Assembly: GCF_000714715.1 (NCBI RefSeq)
Contig: NZ_JMFO01000021.1
Location: 1 to 60,017, forward strand
DNA from: Candidatus Magnetobacterium casense
GTDB taxonomy: Bacteria; Nitrospirota; Thermodesulfovibrionia; Thermodesulfovibrionales; Magnetobacteriaceae
DNA: 60,017 nucleotides
Direction of reading: 5' to 3'
Every line of letters begins with the position of its first letter. Within the stretch, counting starts at the first letter, position 1. The translations under genes and the position numbers were made by a program. Shown piece by piece: positions 51,025-59,550 of this stretch. The notes under the pieces were generated by a model that saw nothing but the letters and a program-made list of their open reading frames with translations, ran no database searches and was not told the DNA's origin.

Positions 51025-52256
51025 TGTTCCCTCCCAATAAGTTGTTGTAATATGTTATGGGCTAAGACCTTAACAAGAAAAGGGGGGACTGCATTGCCAA
51101 TCTGGTTATATTGGCAAAGAAATTTTTCTTCGTATCTTTCCTCTCGTGCAAGTAAGCGATGGCTAACCACAGTGGGTTTGCCTAAGAAACGATACCAGTC
51201 AGGAAATGATTGAATGCGTGCACCTTCTCTAGCTGTAAAATTTCTATGCTGATAGGGATGAACAAAGTTGGCATAGAATGATGCAGGTATTGTATGGCAC
51301 GGGCGCATAGGAAACATTCTCCTGTTATTCTGGTCATAAGCCTGTTGAACAATCTCTTGAGAATTGCGCCGTCTAGGTTTTAGATGATCGGGAACGTCAT
51401 TGACAGAATTACCCCACTGCATTGTAGAAAAACGCTCAACCATCCTCTTGCCATGATTCATAGCCTTGTGATTAAATAGTGTGTGGCTACTATTGCGCAA
51501 TAACTTCTGATAATCGGTTAATGGCGGCATTGTATATTGTTGCTCTTCAGAGCCTTCTGTAGCCTTGAGAGGGGGTAAATCAGAAATGGCATCCCATAAT
51601 GTCGGGCACGGTTGAAGTGAATTTGAAAATCTTATTGAGAGCTGGTTGGCAGATGTCACCTGATGTGTTGGATCAGGGAAAGGTTTAGATATTTCGATTT
51701 TTGATGCAACTACAAATAAACGGTTACGTATCTGTGGAATACCAAAGTCGGTAGCCTGCAGGGTTGCTGCATACACATAAAAACCGATATCTCTCAATGA
51801 TGACTCGATTATTGTAAGTACCTTTTTTCCTTCCGCCGTCTTTGCTACGGCAAGACTCGGAACATTTTCCATTACCATCAATGTAGGTTGAAAAAGGTGA
51901 CCTACTCGTAAAAATTCATGAAACAATGAGTTTCTCGGGTCTTTGGGATCACCGGCGTTTTGATTACATATCGAGAAGCCCTGACATGGAGGACCACTCA
52001 CTATAATATTGGGATGGTGCGTTTCAAATGCATCTAATAGTCCTTGATCGGTTAGTGTTTGAATATCTTTTTGAATTACTATTGCATCAGGATGATTGTA
52101 AGAAAAAGTATCACATGCCCACTTATCAATTTCAACAGCACCTATAACTTTAGCGCCAGCCATCTCAAAACCAAGACTAAAACCACCCGCACCGGCAAAT
52201 ATATCCAGCACCCGAAAAACTTGTTCAGAGACTTTGCTATGCTTCAATCTGAACAC
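51000..52256 (-). CDS. DNA cytosine-5 methyltransferase of the type II R-M system
   Basis: A 418-residue C5 methyltransferase with all major motifs: I (LDIFAGAGGFSLGFEMAG), IV (VSGPPCQGFSICNQNAGD, catalytic Cys), VI (MENVPSL), VIII (IPQIRNRLFVVA), X (NQIGNAVPP). It protects host DNA against the adjacent restriction enzyme by methylating the same site. GTG start at 52256 with gaggaact upstream. The target-recognition region between VIII and X decides specificity and cannot be read from motifs. Clearly AT-richer than flanking genes. Confidence 0.93.
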   Translation of the reverse strand: MFRLKHSKVSEQVFRVLDIFAGAGGFSLGFEMAGAKVIGAVEIDKWACDTFSYNHPDAIVIQKDIQTLTDQGLLDAFETHHPNIIVSGPPCQGFSICNQNAGDPKDPRNSLFHEFLRVGHLFQPTLMVMENVPSLAVAKTAEGKKVLTIIESSLRDIGFYVYAATLQATDFGIPQIRNRLFVVASKIEISKPFPDPTHQVTSANQLSIRFSNSLQPCPTLWDAISDLPPLKATEGSEEQQYTMPPLTDYQKLLRNSSHTLFNHKAMNHGKRMVERFSTMQWGNSVNDVPDHLKPRRRNSQEIVQQAYDQNNRRMFPMRPCHTIPASFYANFVHPYQHRNFTAREGARIQSFPDWYRFLGKPTVVSHRLLAREERYEEKFLCQYNQIGNAVPPFLVKVLAHNILQQLIGREQCLSTGTT

Positions 52257-52304
52257 AGTTCCTCACAAGTTCCTTATCGCTAAATATCTTACCCACTATG
52301 TCAC

Positions 52305-53249
52305 TCATTTGTTCTTTTTTGGAACCGAGGCTATGTCTATGGCTATGGCCTGCAGCAACATCTGAAACGACACGATGATTGGCAAGGCCACAAGCATGAT
52401 CGTCCCGGAGGTCTTTACCGTTGCATTGACGAGCGAGTCCATCCACTCCATAAGCCCAAAGACTACACCAAAGACAAACATCGGTAACCCTATTATAATA
52501 TAAATTGATGCCATATTGAAATCATAGAGGAAGTATTTAAAGAATATCCGCCTTATAAGGCCTCTCAGCAACCGTGGAGGAAACTCCAGGGATGTCCTGA
52601 GTATGCTGAGGGAGCTTTCCTCGTCGCCATATCTCGCCGGTATGTCTATATCCATTACGACGGCGTTTATGATATTGAGGTTGATAAGCATGTCCGATTC
52701 AAAGAAGTATCTCCGTGCAATTTGCTCAAGGTTTAGCTTTTCGACAGCCCTTCTGTGTATGGCCGTGTAGCCGTTGGTTGGGTCGATGATGTTCCAGTAT
52801 CCGGAGGATATCTTCAGGAGGAAGGACAGGACGCTATTGCCAAAAAGCCGAACCTTGGGCATTGCCTTGAGGGCGGTAAAGTTCATAAACCGATTGCCCT
52901 TTGTGTAGTCTGCCTCGCCCTTCAGCAGCGGGGCAATAAGTTCATCAATATAGGCGGCATCCATCTGGCCATCGCCGTCCATTTTGACGATTATGTCGCA
53001 TCCAAGCTCAATGGCCTTTTTCAATCCACTGATCACCGCCCCCCCCACGCCCATGTTGACGTCGTTGTATAAGACGACCAGCCTGTCCTTGTCAACACCC
53101 TCCGTGGCGGCGGCAACGTCACCGGAGTACTGAGGACACTTGTCGTCAACGACAATAATCGTACCGATACTTGCAGGGACAGATCGTATCACACCCCCTA
53201 TTTTATCTGCAACCTTATATGCAGGAATAACAACTGCCGTCTTGAACAC
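52305..53249 (-). CDS. Family 2 glycosyltransferase with C-terminal membrane helices
   Basis: A 314-residue polyprenyl-phosphate glycosyltransferase-like protein: GT-A core with TAVVIPAYKVADKIG, IVVDDKC and the metal-binding MDGDGQMDAAYID, followed by two C-terminal helices (MASIYIIIGLPMFVFGVVFGL, IMLVALPIIVSFQMLLQAI). Enzymes of this type attach sugars to dolichyl or undecaprenyl phosphate for surface glycans. Start is GTG 53249; no ribosome site is obvious. It lies between the R-M pair and a secreted protein gene with no operon partner. Confidence 0.85.
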   Translation of the reverse strand: MFKTAVVIPAYKVADKIGGVIRSVPASIGTIIVVDDKCPQYSGDVAAATEGVDKDRLVVLYNDVNMGVGGAVISGLKKAIELGCDIIVKMDGDGQMDAAYIDELIAPLLKGEADYTKGNRFMNFTALKAMPKVRLFGNSVLSFLLKISSGYWNIIDPTNGYTAIHRRAVEKLNLEQIARRYFFESDMLINLNIINAVVMDIDIPARYGDEESSLSILRTSLEFPPRLLRGLIRRIFFKYFLYDFNMASIYIIIGLPMFVFGVVFGLMEWMDSLVNATVKTSGTIMLVALPIIVSFQMLLQAIAIDIASVPKKNK

Positions 53250-53402
53250 ACTCTATTATAGCAGATTTAGATTTGGTTTACTACAAAACACGTGGAAAAT
53301 TCTATTTTACACCCTGATTTTGCCGCATTGACAATCGCAACCGGGGTAGGTTAAACTGTTTTCTCCAGGCTACAAAAATCTACTAAGTGGAGGTAACAGA
53401 GC

Positions 53403-55082
53403 ATGAGGCAATTTGCAAAGACAACGGGACTAATAACACTGATGATGTGCATGTTGGTTCTGATGGTCCAACCCCTGGCAGCCACAACGACTGCTAACGA
53501 TGGGGATTGGTCGGCAACAAATGTCACGTTGACAAACACCCCCGAGGCCGCTATGATGGTTCGCACTGGGGACATCGACAATCTGGGCTTTGGATGGCCT
53601 ACCGGCTATGATCCATTCTCAGGACACAGCACGCCATCGCACAGCTATCCATGGACGGTTGACCCAAAAGACCCCGATGGCACAGACAGAATAATGGTTA
53701 TCACAAGCTATAACGGTCACCCCCCAAACGGGCAAGATGGTTACACAGGTTCAACCTCGCGCCCTGCAAACAACGTAAGACCTATTGTCTTGGAATATTC
53801 CCTGAGCGGACTGACCGTTAATTCTGCAATGCTGCAGATATTTGTCGATGACTTTCAGGCCCCTGTCTGGAGCGCCCAATATGAGGTGACCATAAACGAT
53901 GTGAGGATAACCGAGTTGGAGGTTGTGATAAACTCCCTCGCACAGACAGGCCCTATTGGCAAGCTCATCACTGTAAGGGTCCCCGACGATAAGCTCGATC
54001 TGATAAGGAGCGGGAAGATTAGCATCAAGTTTGACGACAACACAACAGGCGCCGGGGATGGTTACGCCGTTGACTTTGTAAAGCTGCTGATAAATCCATC
54101 GGGTGTAACATCCACCGGTACGATAACAGGCACTGTCACCGACGCTGATACAGATGCGGCGTTAGTCGGTGCCGAGGTGAGCGCCGGCGGTATCGTAAAG
54201 ACTACCACCGATAGCGATGGAATGTACAAACTAACAGGTGTTCCGGCAGGGCTTGTAGTAGTGAAGGCCTCTGCAACAGGCTACATACCTGATACAAAAA
54301 CGGTTGATCTGGTAAAGGACACAACTGAGACTGCGGATTTTTCGTTGAGCAAGGGATACAGCGTGACCGTAACCAAGTCAGGGGATGGCACGGGCACTGT
54401 CCTGAGCACTCCAAGCGGGTTGGATTGTGGCGGTACGTGTAGTTATCAGTTTGACCCGGGTACCACCGTTACACTGACGGCAACCGCCGCAAGCGGTTCA
54501 ACCTTTACCGGCTGGAGCGGCGACTGCACCGACACAAGTTCAACGTGTACGCTGACTGTTTCGGCCAACAAGGATGTAAAGGCTACCTTTACATCAAGCT
54601 GCCGGGGTGGCACCACAAAGGGGCCAAAGTACGACTTCAATGCTGATGGTGTTGCCGATATCCTCTGGTACAACAAAACAACAGGGATGGTCTATATCTA
54701 TCTCATGAAGGAAGACGGGACAATACTTAGTCACGGAACACCCGCAACGGTTGCCGACCTAAAGTGGCAAATAGAGGGGATTGGTGACTTCAACGGCGAC
54801 GGCAAGAGCGATATCCTGTGGAGAAACTCAGCCACCGGACATGTCGGCATCTGGCTCGTGGATGGCACCTCCGTTTCAAGCATGGGGTCTCCCGCAACCA
54901 TATCTGACCTCAACTGGCATATCAAGCAGGTGGACGATTTCAATAAAGATGGTAAGAGTGATGTCCTATGGGAAAACATGGCATCAGGCTTGCTCGTCAT
55001 CTGGTACATGGATGGCATAAACATCTCAAATTATAAGTCAATCGGGCTAGTTCCCGTAACCGATTGGGAGATAATCAAGTAA
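53403..55082 (+). CDS. Secreted multi-repeat surface protein
   Basis: A 559-residue exported protein. Signal peptide (LITLMMCMLVLMVQPLAATT), N-terminal domain of about 200 residues (PWTVDPKDPDGTDRIMVITSYNGHPPNG, DDFQAPVWSAQYEVTINDVRIT) of unknown family, a carboxypeptidase-regulatory-like domain (TGTVTDADTDAALVGAEVSAGG), an InlB-type repeat (LDCGGTCSYQFDPGTTV, FTGWSGDC) and three FG-GAP-like repeats DFNADGVADILWYNKTTGM, DFNGDGKSDILWRN, DFNKDGKSDVLWEN. The last two domains are the same as in the M6 proteases at 14985 and 18709, showing domain shuffling. Ribosome site ggagg lies upstream of ATG. Confidence 0.85.
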   Translation: MRQFAKTTGLITLMMCMLVLMVQPLAATTTANDGDWSATNVTLTNTPEAAMMVRTGDIDNLGFGWPTGYDPFSGHSTPSHSYPWTVDPKDPDGTDRIMVITSYNGHPPNGQDGYTGSTSRPANNVRPIVLEYSLSGLTVNSAMLQIFVDDFQAPVWSAQYEVTINDVRITELEVVINSLAQTGPIGKLITVRVPDDKLDLIRSGKISIKFDDNTTGAGDGYAVDFVKLLINPSGVTSTGTITGTVTDADTDAALVGAEVSAGGIVKTTTDSDGMYKLTGVPAGLVVVKASATGYIPDTKTVDLVKDTTETADFSLSKGYSVTVTKSGDGTGTVLSTPSGLDCGGTCSYQFDPGTTVTLTATAASGSTFTGWSGDCTDTSSTCTLTVSANKDVKATFTSSCRGGTTKGPKYDFNADGVADILWYNKTTGMVYIYLMKEDGTILSHGTPATVADLKWQIEGIGDFNGDGKSDILWRNSATGHVGIWLVDGTSVSSMGSPATISDLNWHIKQVDDFNKDGKSDVLWENMASGLLVIWYMDGINISNYKSIGLVPVTDWEIIK

Positions 55083-55095
55083 CTGACAAGTTAAG

Positions 55096-55143
55096 AAGGG
55101 AGGACGTTACCCCTTTGATGCACGGGGGGGAGCGTCCCCTTCT
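55096..55143 (+). terminator. Terminator-like hairpin with partial GC-rich repeat
   Basis: gaagggaggacgttacccc pairs with gggggggagcgtccccttc after the 53403 gene, ending in cttctctc. It has the composition of the interspersed repeat but only one stem, and probably ends the transcript. Confidence 0.5.
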
Positions 55144-55155
55144 CTCATACAGCAA

Positions 55156-55578
55156 ATGTCGATCAACACGAAACACTTAAACCGCTGCATTGAAACGCTT
55201 GAGAGTTCGTTGCATTTTCTACGGCAAAGTGAGGTCGGTAGCATCGAATATGAGGTCTTCCGAAATGCAACAGTCAAGGGGTTTGAGTTGACGCTGGAGA
55301 TTTCCGGGAAGCTGCTAAGAAAGGCGTTAAAACCCTTTTTCGCCACATCAGCGACGGTTGATACGCTGGTTTTCAAGGACATCTTCCGTTATGGTGCAAG
55401 GCATGGGCTACTCAGCACGGATGAGGTACAACGCTGGCTCGGATATCGTGACAACCGAAACGACACGGCAAATGATTACGGGGCCGGTTTTGCTGAGAAA
55501 ACCCTGTCGTTATTGCCCGATTTAATAGCAGATGCAAGGCGCCTGATGCATAAGCTGGACAATGTCACAGAGCATTGA
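55156..55578 (+). CDS. HEPN-type nucleotidyltransferase-partner protein (HI0074-like)
   Basis: A 140-residue all-helical HEPN protein, nucleotidyltransferase-substrate-binding type: SIEYEVFRNATVKGFELTLEISGKLLRKALK, VFKDIFRYGARHGLL, RWLGYRDNRNDTANDYG. The RDNRND-x-ANDY stretch matches the R-x-n-[ND]-Y motif of HI0074-type partners. It overlaps the next gene by 17 bases. In this architecture the partner is the toxin or the AMPylation substrate. Confidence 0.85.
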   Translation: MSINTKHLNRCIETLESSLHFLRQSEVGSIEYEVFRNATVKGFELTLEISGKLLRKALKPFFATSATVDTLVFKDIFRYGARHGLLSTDEVQRWLGYRDNRNDTANDYGAGFAEKTLSLLPDLIADARRLMHKLDNVTEH

Positions 55579-55888
55579 CATACGGCCGGAGTACCTGGCG
55601 ACTCTCAAGGCCTTGCTACGGCGGTATGTCCCCAGGGCGGAGGTATGGGCCTATGGAAGCCGTGTCAGTGGCGGTGGACACGATGCCAGCGACCTTGACA
55701 TTGTCTTGCGCTACCCTGAGGAGCCTGCCAGGTTGCAGGAAAATCTGCCTACACTGAAAGAGGTATTATCCGAAAGTGAACTGCCAATCCTCATAGACGT
55801 GCTTGACTGGGCAAGGGTACCTGAGGGATTTCAGCAAGAGATATCGAAAGACTATGTGATCATTCAGTACCCGGAGACAGAACAATAG
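55562..55888 (+). CDS. Minimal nucleotidyltransferase (HI0073-like)
   Basis: A 108-residue nucleotidyltransferase with AYGSRVSGGGHDASDLDIVLRY (G-S-R, then D-L-D; about 33-54) and a later acidic residue (LIDVLDW). With the preceding HEPN protein it forms a second, differently arranged HEPN-MNT pair in the window (toxin-partner gene first, unlike 37450-38099). Substrate unknown. Confidence 0.87.
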   Translation: MSQSIDIRPEYLATLKALLRRYVPRAEVWAYGSRVSGGGHDASDLDIVLRYPEEPARLQENLPTLKEVLSESELPILIDVLDWARVPEGFQQEISKDYVIIQYPETEQ

Positions 55889-55970
55889 GGGTTACATTAG
55901 CGTTATTTTTCATGTCTTTTTCGTCAGCTTCATAAGTTCTTCAAATTCCTGATGTATACTTCTGACTTAA

Positions 55971-55979
55971 TGCTATAAT
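55971..55979 (+). promoter_or_regulatory. Extended -10 promoter candidate for the YtkA-Cus-type operon
   Basis: TGcTATAAT (TG 55971-55972, TATAAT 55974-55979), about 67 bases upstream of TTG 56046, with a strong ribosome site (aaggagg) in between. -35 not convincing. Confidence 0.45.
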
Positions 55980-56045
55980 AATCAACGGAGATGCCGGCAG
56001 TGTTTCACTGTCTCTCAATATAAAGATTTAAGGAGGATTCAGGTT

Positions 56046-56438
56046 TTGAGAAAAATAGTTTTAGGTGTTGTGGTTTTGGTGTTGCTTGTAACGTCGGCAG
56101 GGTTTGCCAAGGACTTTGAGGTAGAGAAGAAGGCGGGCGATTACACGCTCAAGATCACGATGGACAACAACCCGCCCATCGTTGGTGATAACAACGTTGT
56201 CATTGAAGTCAAGGACTCTGCGGGTAAGGCCGTTGCCGATGCCAAGGTGTTGGTTGATTATGGTATGCCTGCGATGCCGGGGATGCCGGCAATGAACTAC
56301 AAGACCGAGGCCAAACATGATGGTGGACAATATAAGGGCGTCCTTACGCTTTCTATGGCCGGCTCGTGGAACATTGTCGTGAAGGTCTCACACAATCACA
56401 AGAAGGTCAAGGCCAAGATCAATGTGGATGCCAAGTAG
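56046..56438 (+). CDS. Exported YtkA/FixH-like copper-associated protein
   Basis: A 130-residue precursor: signal peptide (RKIVLGVVVLVLLVTSAGFA) and an Ig-like YtkA/FixH-type domain (DYTLKITMDNNPPIVGDNNVVIEVKD) with the Met-rich loop MPAMPGMPAM and a His-rich C-terminal edge (SHNHKKVKA). Met/His clusters fit Cu(I)/Ag(I) binding. TTG 56046 is the start because aaggagg is 8-10 bases upstream. The outer-membrane efflux gene begins before its stop, so the trio is one operon. Confidence 0.8.
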   Translation: MRKIVLGVVVLVLLVTSAGFAKDFEVEKKAGDYTLKITMDNNPPIVGDNNVVIEVKDSAGKAVADAKVLVDYGMPAMPGMPAMNYKTEAKHDGGQYKGVLTLSMAGSWNIVVKVSHNHKKVKAKINVDAK

Positions 56439-57711
56439 ACATAGTTTGCTTGTATTGATTGTGTTTGCGGGGCTTTTCTCTGTCACGTTACAGGCGTATG
56501 CCGAGGATACCACCCTAGATGCGCTTATAGAGGAGGCCCTGCAAAACAACCATGAAGTGCTCATGGCTCAGTCGAAGGTTTACACGTCTAAGTTTCGGAC
56601 ACCGCAGGCCTCGACCCTGCCTGACCCCATGGTCATGTTTGGGTATCAGAACGAAGGCTGGAACCGATACAGCTATGGGCAGATGAGCGACGCTCAGTGG
56701 ATGTTTTCGGTGTCGCAGATGTTCCCGTTTCCCGGCAAACTGTCCCTGAAGCAGGAGATGACCATAAAGGACACGGAGGTGCTCCAGGCTGCCGTGCACA
56801 GCGTGCGTTTAAAGACCGCCGCCAGGGTAAAGGAGCTTTACTACGACCTGTTTCTAACCTACAAGAACATAGAGCTTATCCAGGACAGAGTGGCGTTGTT
56901 TGCAAGGCTCGAGGATGCGGCGCTGTCGCGATACGCATCGGGAATGGGGCAGCAGGTGGATGTGCTGATGGCGCAGACGGAGAAGTACATGTTGATCGAA
57001 AAGCAGGAGATGGAACGACAAAAGATGCACGTCATCGAGGGTATGCTCAACTCCACACTCGGTCGGCAGGACGTCAACACACCTATTGACAGGCCGCATG
57101 ACATCTCCCCCACCCCCTACGTCCGATCTATGTCGGATGCCCTGAAGTCGGCCTTTGAGACCTCCCCTGATGTCCTGTCAAAGGCGAAGGAGATTGAGGT
57201 GGCCAAGGTCAAGGTCGATATGGCACGGCGGGAGTACTATCCCGACATCAACGTCAGTGCCTCCGTGGCAAAACGTGGCGGGGACTTCGAGGACATGTGG
57301 AGTCTGACGGCGGCGGTCAATGTCCCCATATTTTACAAGACAAAGCAGAGGATGGCCGTCTCTGAGGCACGTTCGGTGTTGTCAGAGTCTCAGCACGACG
57401 TTGATGCCATAAAGACCATGATAGCATCGGCCATACGCGAAAACTACACCATGTTACAGACTGCCGATAAGCTGATCGAGCTATATAGAAACGCACTGAT
57501 ACCCCGCACCTACCAGGACTTTGAACTGGCCCTCAGCGCCTATGTCACGGGAAAAGTGGAGGCCACAACCGTGATTGCCCCTCTGAAGTCCCTCATAGAC
57601 TATGAGACCCTGTACTTCAGACAGGTGGTCGAACGGCAAAAGGCAATAGCCAGGATTGAGGCCATTGCCCCATCCGGCGGTCCTGTCACGGAGAGCGGCA
57701 AGGGAGGGTGA
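56422..57711 (+). CDS. TolC/CusC-type outer-membrane efflux protein
   Basis: A 429-residue OMF: signal peptide (LLVLIVFAGLFSVTLQAYA), then two repeats of the OEP fold with the typical ALQNNHEVLMAQSKV and TSPDVLSKAKEIEVAKVKVDMAR stretches and long alpha-helical barrels. In a Cus-type system it forms the outer-membrane channel. It overlaps the YtkA-like gene by 17 bases and the adaptor gene by four. ATG 56422 and 56428 are both possible. Confidence 0.88.
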   Translation: MWMPSRHSLLVLIVFAGLFSVTLQAYAEDTTLDALIEEALQNNHEVLMAQSKVYTSKFRTPQASTLPDPMVMFGYQNEGWNRYSYGQMSDAQWMFSVSQMFPFPGKLSLKQEMTIKDTEVLQAAVHSVRLKTAARVKELYYDLFLTYKNIELIQDRVALFARLEDAALSRYASGMGQQVDVLMAQTEKYMLIEKQEMERQKMHVIEGMLNSTLGRQDVNTPIDRPHDISPTPYVRSMSDALKSAFETSPDVLSKAKEIEVAKVKVDMARREYYPDINVSASVAKRGGDFEDMWSLTAAVNVPIFYKTKQRMAVSEARSVLSESQHDVDAIKTMIASAIRENYTMLQTADKLIELYRNALIPRTYQDFELALSAYVTGKVEATTVIAPLKSLIDYETLYFRQVVERQKAIARIEAIAPSGGPVTESGKGG

Positions 57712-58844
57712 CCAAAGTGATAAAGGACATTATATTATTATTTTTTGCGACGTTGACGTTTTTGATGGCTTTCTCAGGCAATGTTACCGTTAGCCATGCC
57801 GAGGATGATTTTGATGATGCCCCCGTTGTTGAGATACCTGATGACAAGCGTCAACTGATAGGGGTCAGAACGGTGGAGGTTGCCGTCAAGCCGTTTCAGC
57901 GCACCATCAGGACGGTGGGACGCATAGAGTACGACGAGCGTCGGCAATCGACCGTCAACACAAAGATTGAGGGTTGGGTAGAGCGTCTCTACGTAGATTA
58001 CACGGGTCGGTACGTCAAAAAGGGTGAGGCCATGGCAGACATCTACAGCCCTGAGCTGGTTGCCACGCAGCGGGAGTTTCTCAACCTCCTGAGGTGGGCC
58101 AATGGGACGAGCATATATTCGGAGCAGGAGTTGGTCAACTCATATGCGGAGATGCTCAAAAAGGATGCCCGCCTCATCCTGGATGCGGCCAGGCAGAGGT
58201 TGAAGCTCTGGGACATCACGGATGCGCAGATAGACGAAATAGAGCGGACCGGCAAGGTCATACGAACGTTAACCATTTACTGTCCTGTCAGCGGGTATGT
58301 GACGGAGAAGAAGGCCGTTGCGGGGATGCGTGTCATGGCAGGAGAGAAGCTCTTTGACGTGGTTGATCTGTCTTCGGTGTGGGTGATGGCGGATGTCTAT
58401 GAAAACGAGTTGCCGCTGATAAAGGTTGGACAGGTGGCGAGCATTGGTCTGAGTTATTCCACCGAAAAGGCGTTTACGTCAAAGGTTGATTATATCTACC
58501 CCGTGCTTTCGGGGGAGAGGCGCACGGCCAAGGTGCGGTTTACGGTTGCCAATCCAAAGGGTGAGTTAAGGCCACAGATGTTTACCAACGTGGAGATAGG
58601 CATAGACCTTGGTCAGCGTCTGGTAATCCCCGATGAGGCGGTCATAGACACGGGCGTGGAGCAGAGGGTCTACGTGGACAAGGGCGAGGGCAACTTTGAA
58701 CCCCGACTCGTGCAGCTAGGTCTAAGGAGCGGTGGCATGGTAGAAGTCACGAAGGGCCTCAAAGCCAAAGAGCGCGTTGCATCCTCGGCAGCATTCCTCA
58801 TAGATTCCGAAGCACAGCTCAAAGGGATAGCGCCTAAGAAATAG
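57708..58844 (+). CDS. CusB-like periplasmic adaptor of an efflux pump
   Basis: A 378-residue membrane-fusion protein: N-terminal anchor (LLFFATLTFLMAFSGNVTVSHA), IPDDKRQLIGVRTVEV, the barrel-sandwich hybrid (GRIEYDERRQSTVNTKIEGWVERLYVDYTGRYVKKGEA), a helical hairpin (YSPELVATQREFLNLLRWA), and CusB-like LKLWDITDAQIDEIE and ADVYENELPLIKVGQ. No inner-membrane RND pump gene follows before the operon ends at the GC-rich repeat, so the pump partner (CusA-like) must be encoded elsewhere or the trio acts with another pump. Confidence 0.9.
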   Translation: MTKVIKDIILLFFATLTFLMAFSGNVTVSHAEDDFDDAPVVEIPDDKRQLIGVRTVEVAVKPFQRTIRTVGRIEYDERRQSTVNTKIEGWVERLYVDYTGRYVKKGEAMADIYSPELVATQREFLNLLRWANGTSIYSEQELVNSYAEMLKKDARLILDAARQRLKLWDITDAQIDEIERTGKVIRTLTIYCPVSGYVTEKKAVAGMRVMAGEKLFDVVDLSSVWVMADVYENELPLIKVGQVASIGLSYSTEKAFTSKVDYIYPVLSGERRTAKVRFTVANPKGELRPQMFTNVEIGIDLGQRLVIPDEAVIDTGVEQRVYVDKGEGNFEPRLVQLGLRSGGMVEVTKGLKAKERVASSAAFLIDSEAQLKGIAPKK

Positions 58845-58845
58845 G

Positions 58846-58917
58846 GAAAAGAAAAAAGGGAGGGCTCTGCCCTCCCTCAGACCCACCCGCAAGGGAGCAC
58901 GGCCCCCTTGACCCCGT
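58846..58917 (-). repeat. Interspersed GC-rich repeat (reverse, short variant)
   Basis: aaaaaagggagggctctgccc, tccctcagacccacccgcaag, ggagcacggcccccttgacccc. Begins one base after the adaptor stop codon. Confidence 0.85.
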
Positions 58918-58921
58918 TTTA

Positions 58922-59182
58922 TTATTGTTTATTGATGGGGTTATCAGGAGTTTTTTTTACATCGTCCCATTTTATTTTTGGTATGTTAGCAATAGCTTCA
59001 GTAATGTGTATGTGTCTCTCAACACTCTTTTCATTAATGTCAGATATTTGCTCTCTTAAAGCATCTACCTTAGCAAACAACACAGCTATTGTGGTAATAA
59101 AAATAGCAAGAATAGTTGATAACAAAACATAAAATAAATTTTCTATGTGTCGAGATGAGTTATTATTATTATTTTTTGCCAT
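58922..59182 (-). CDS. Small single-span membrane protein
   Basis: An 86-residue protein: Asn-rich N-terminus (MAKNNNNNSSRHIEN), one membrane helix (LFYVLLSTILAIFITTIAVLFA), then a charged helix (LREQISDINEKSVERHIHITEAIANI). No known family. ATG 59182 is preferred because ggagaagg lies just before it; the frame is open to 59254 with a Lys/Arg-rich run that is less likely to be translated. Confidence 0.6.
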   Translation of the reverse strand: MAKNNNNNSSRHIENLFYVLLSTILAIFITTIAVLFAKVDALREQISDINEKSVERHIHITEAIANIPKIKWDDVKKTPDNPINKQ

Positions 59183-59550
59183 TTTCCTTCTCCTTTTCCT
59201 TTTTCTTTTTTGGCAATTCTTTTTTATAAAATACTTGCCAAAATAAACTGCCAATTATTTTTGCAGCTTCTTTATAACGGATGTTCTGGGTTTTGACTGT
59301 AAAAAATCGTGTAACCCCTTGACACTAAACGATTATTCAAAATTGATAGTGTCTACATTTTAAAATTCTTTGCTATATTAATAAGTTATCATGAAATGTA
59401 TTATACCATGCCTCACTAATAAAATCAAGTTTTAGTGTCTACGTGTTTACACATTTTCTTTTATAAAACCTTATATTTAAAGGAAGTAAGCCTTTTTTTG
59501 CGCAGAACATCCGTTATAATATGGACTTTCCAAAATAAATATAAACATAG
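59183..59550. mobile_element. Gene-free interval with a 248-base MITE-like element
   Basis: No gene. Perfect 17-base inverted repeats ttataacggatgttctg (59272-59288) and cagaacatccgttataa (59503-59519) bound a 248-base AT-rich segment, which holds an inner imperfect pair: gtgtaaccccttgacactaaac (about 59310) and gttttagtgtctacgtgtttac (about 59431). No coding capacity. Fits a MITE or a decayed IS. Confidence 0.6.

Noticed and set aside
2538..58917. CRISPR array made of the dispersed repeat
   Set aside because: Copies are far apart, in both orientations and without regular spacers; no cas genes.
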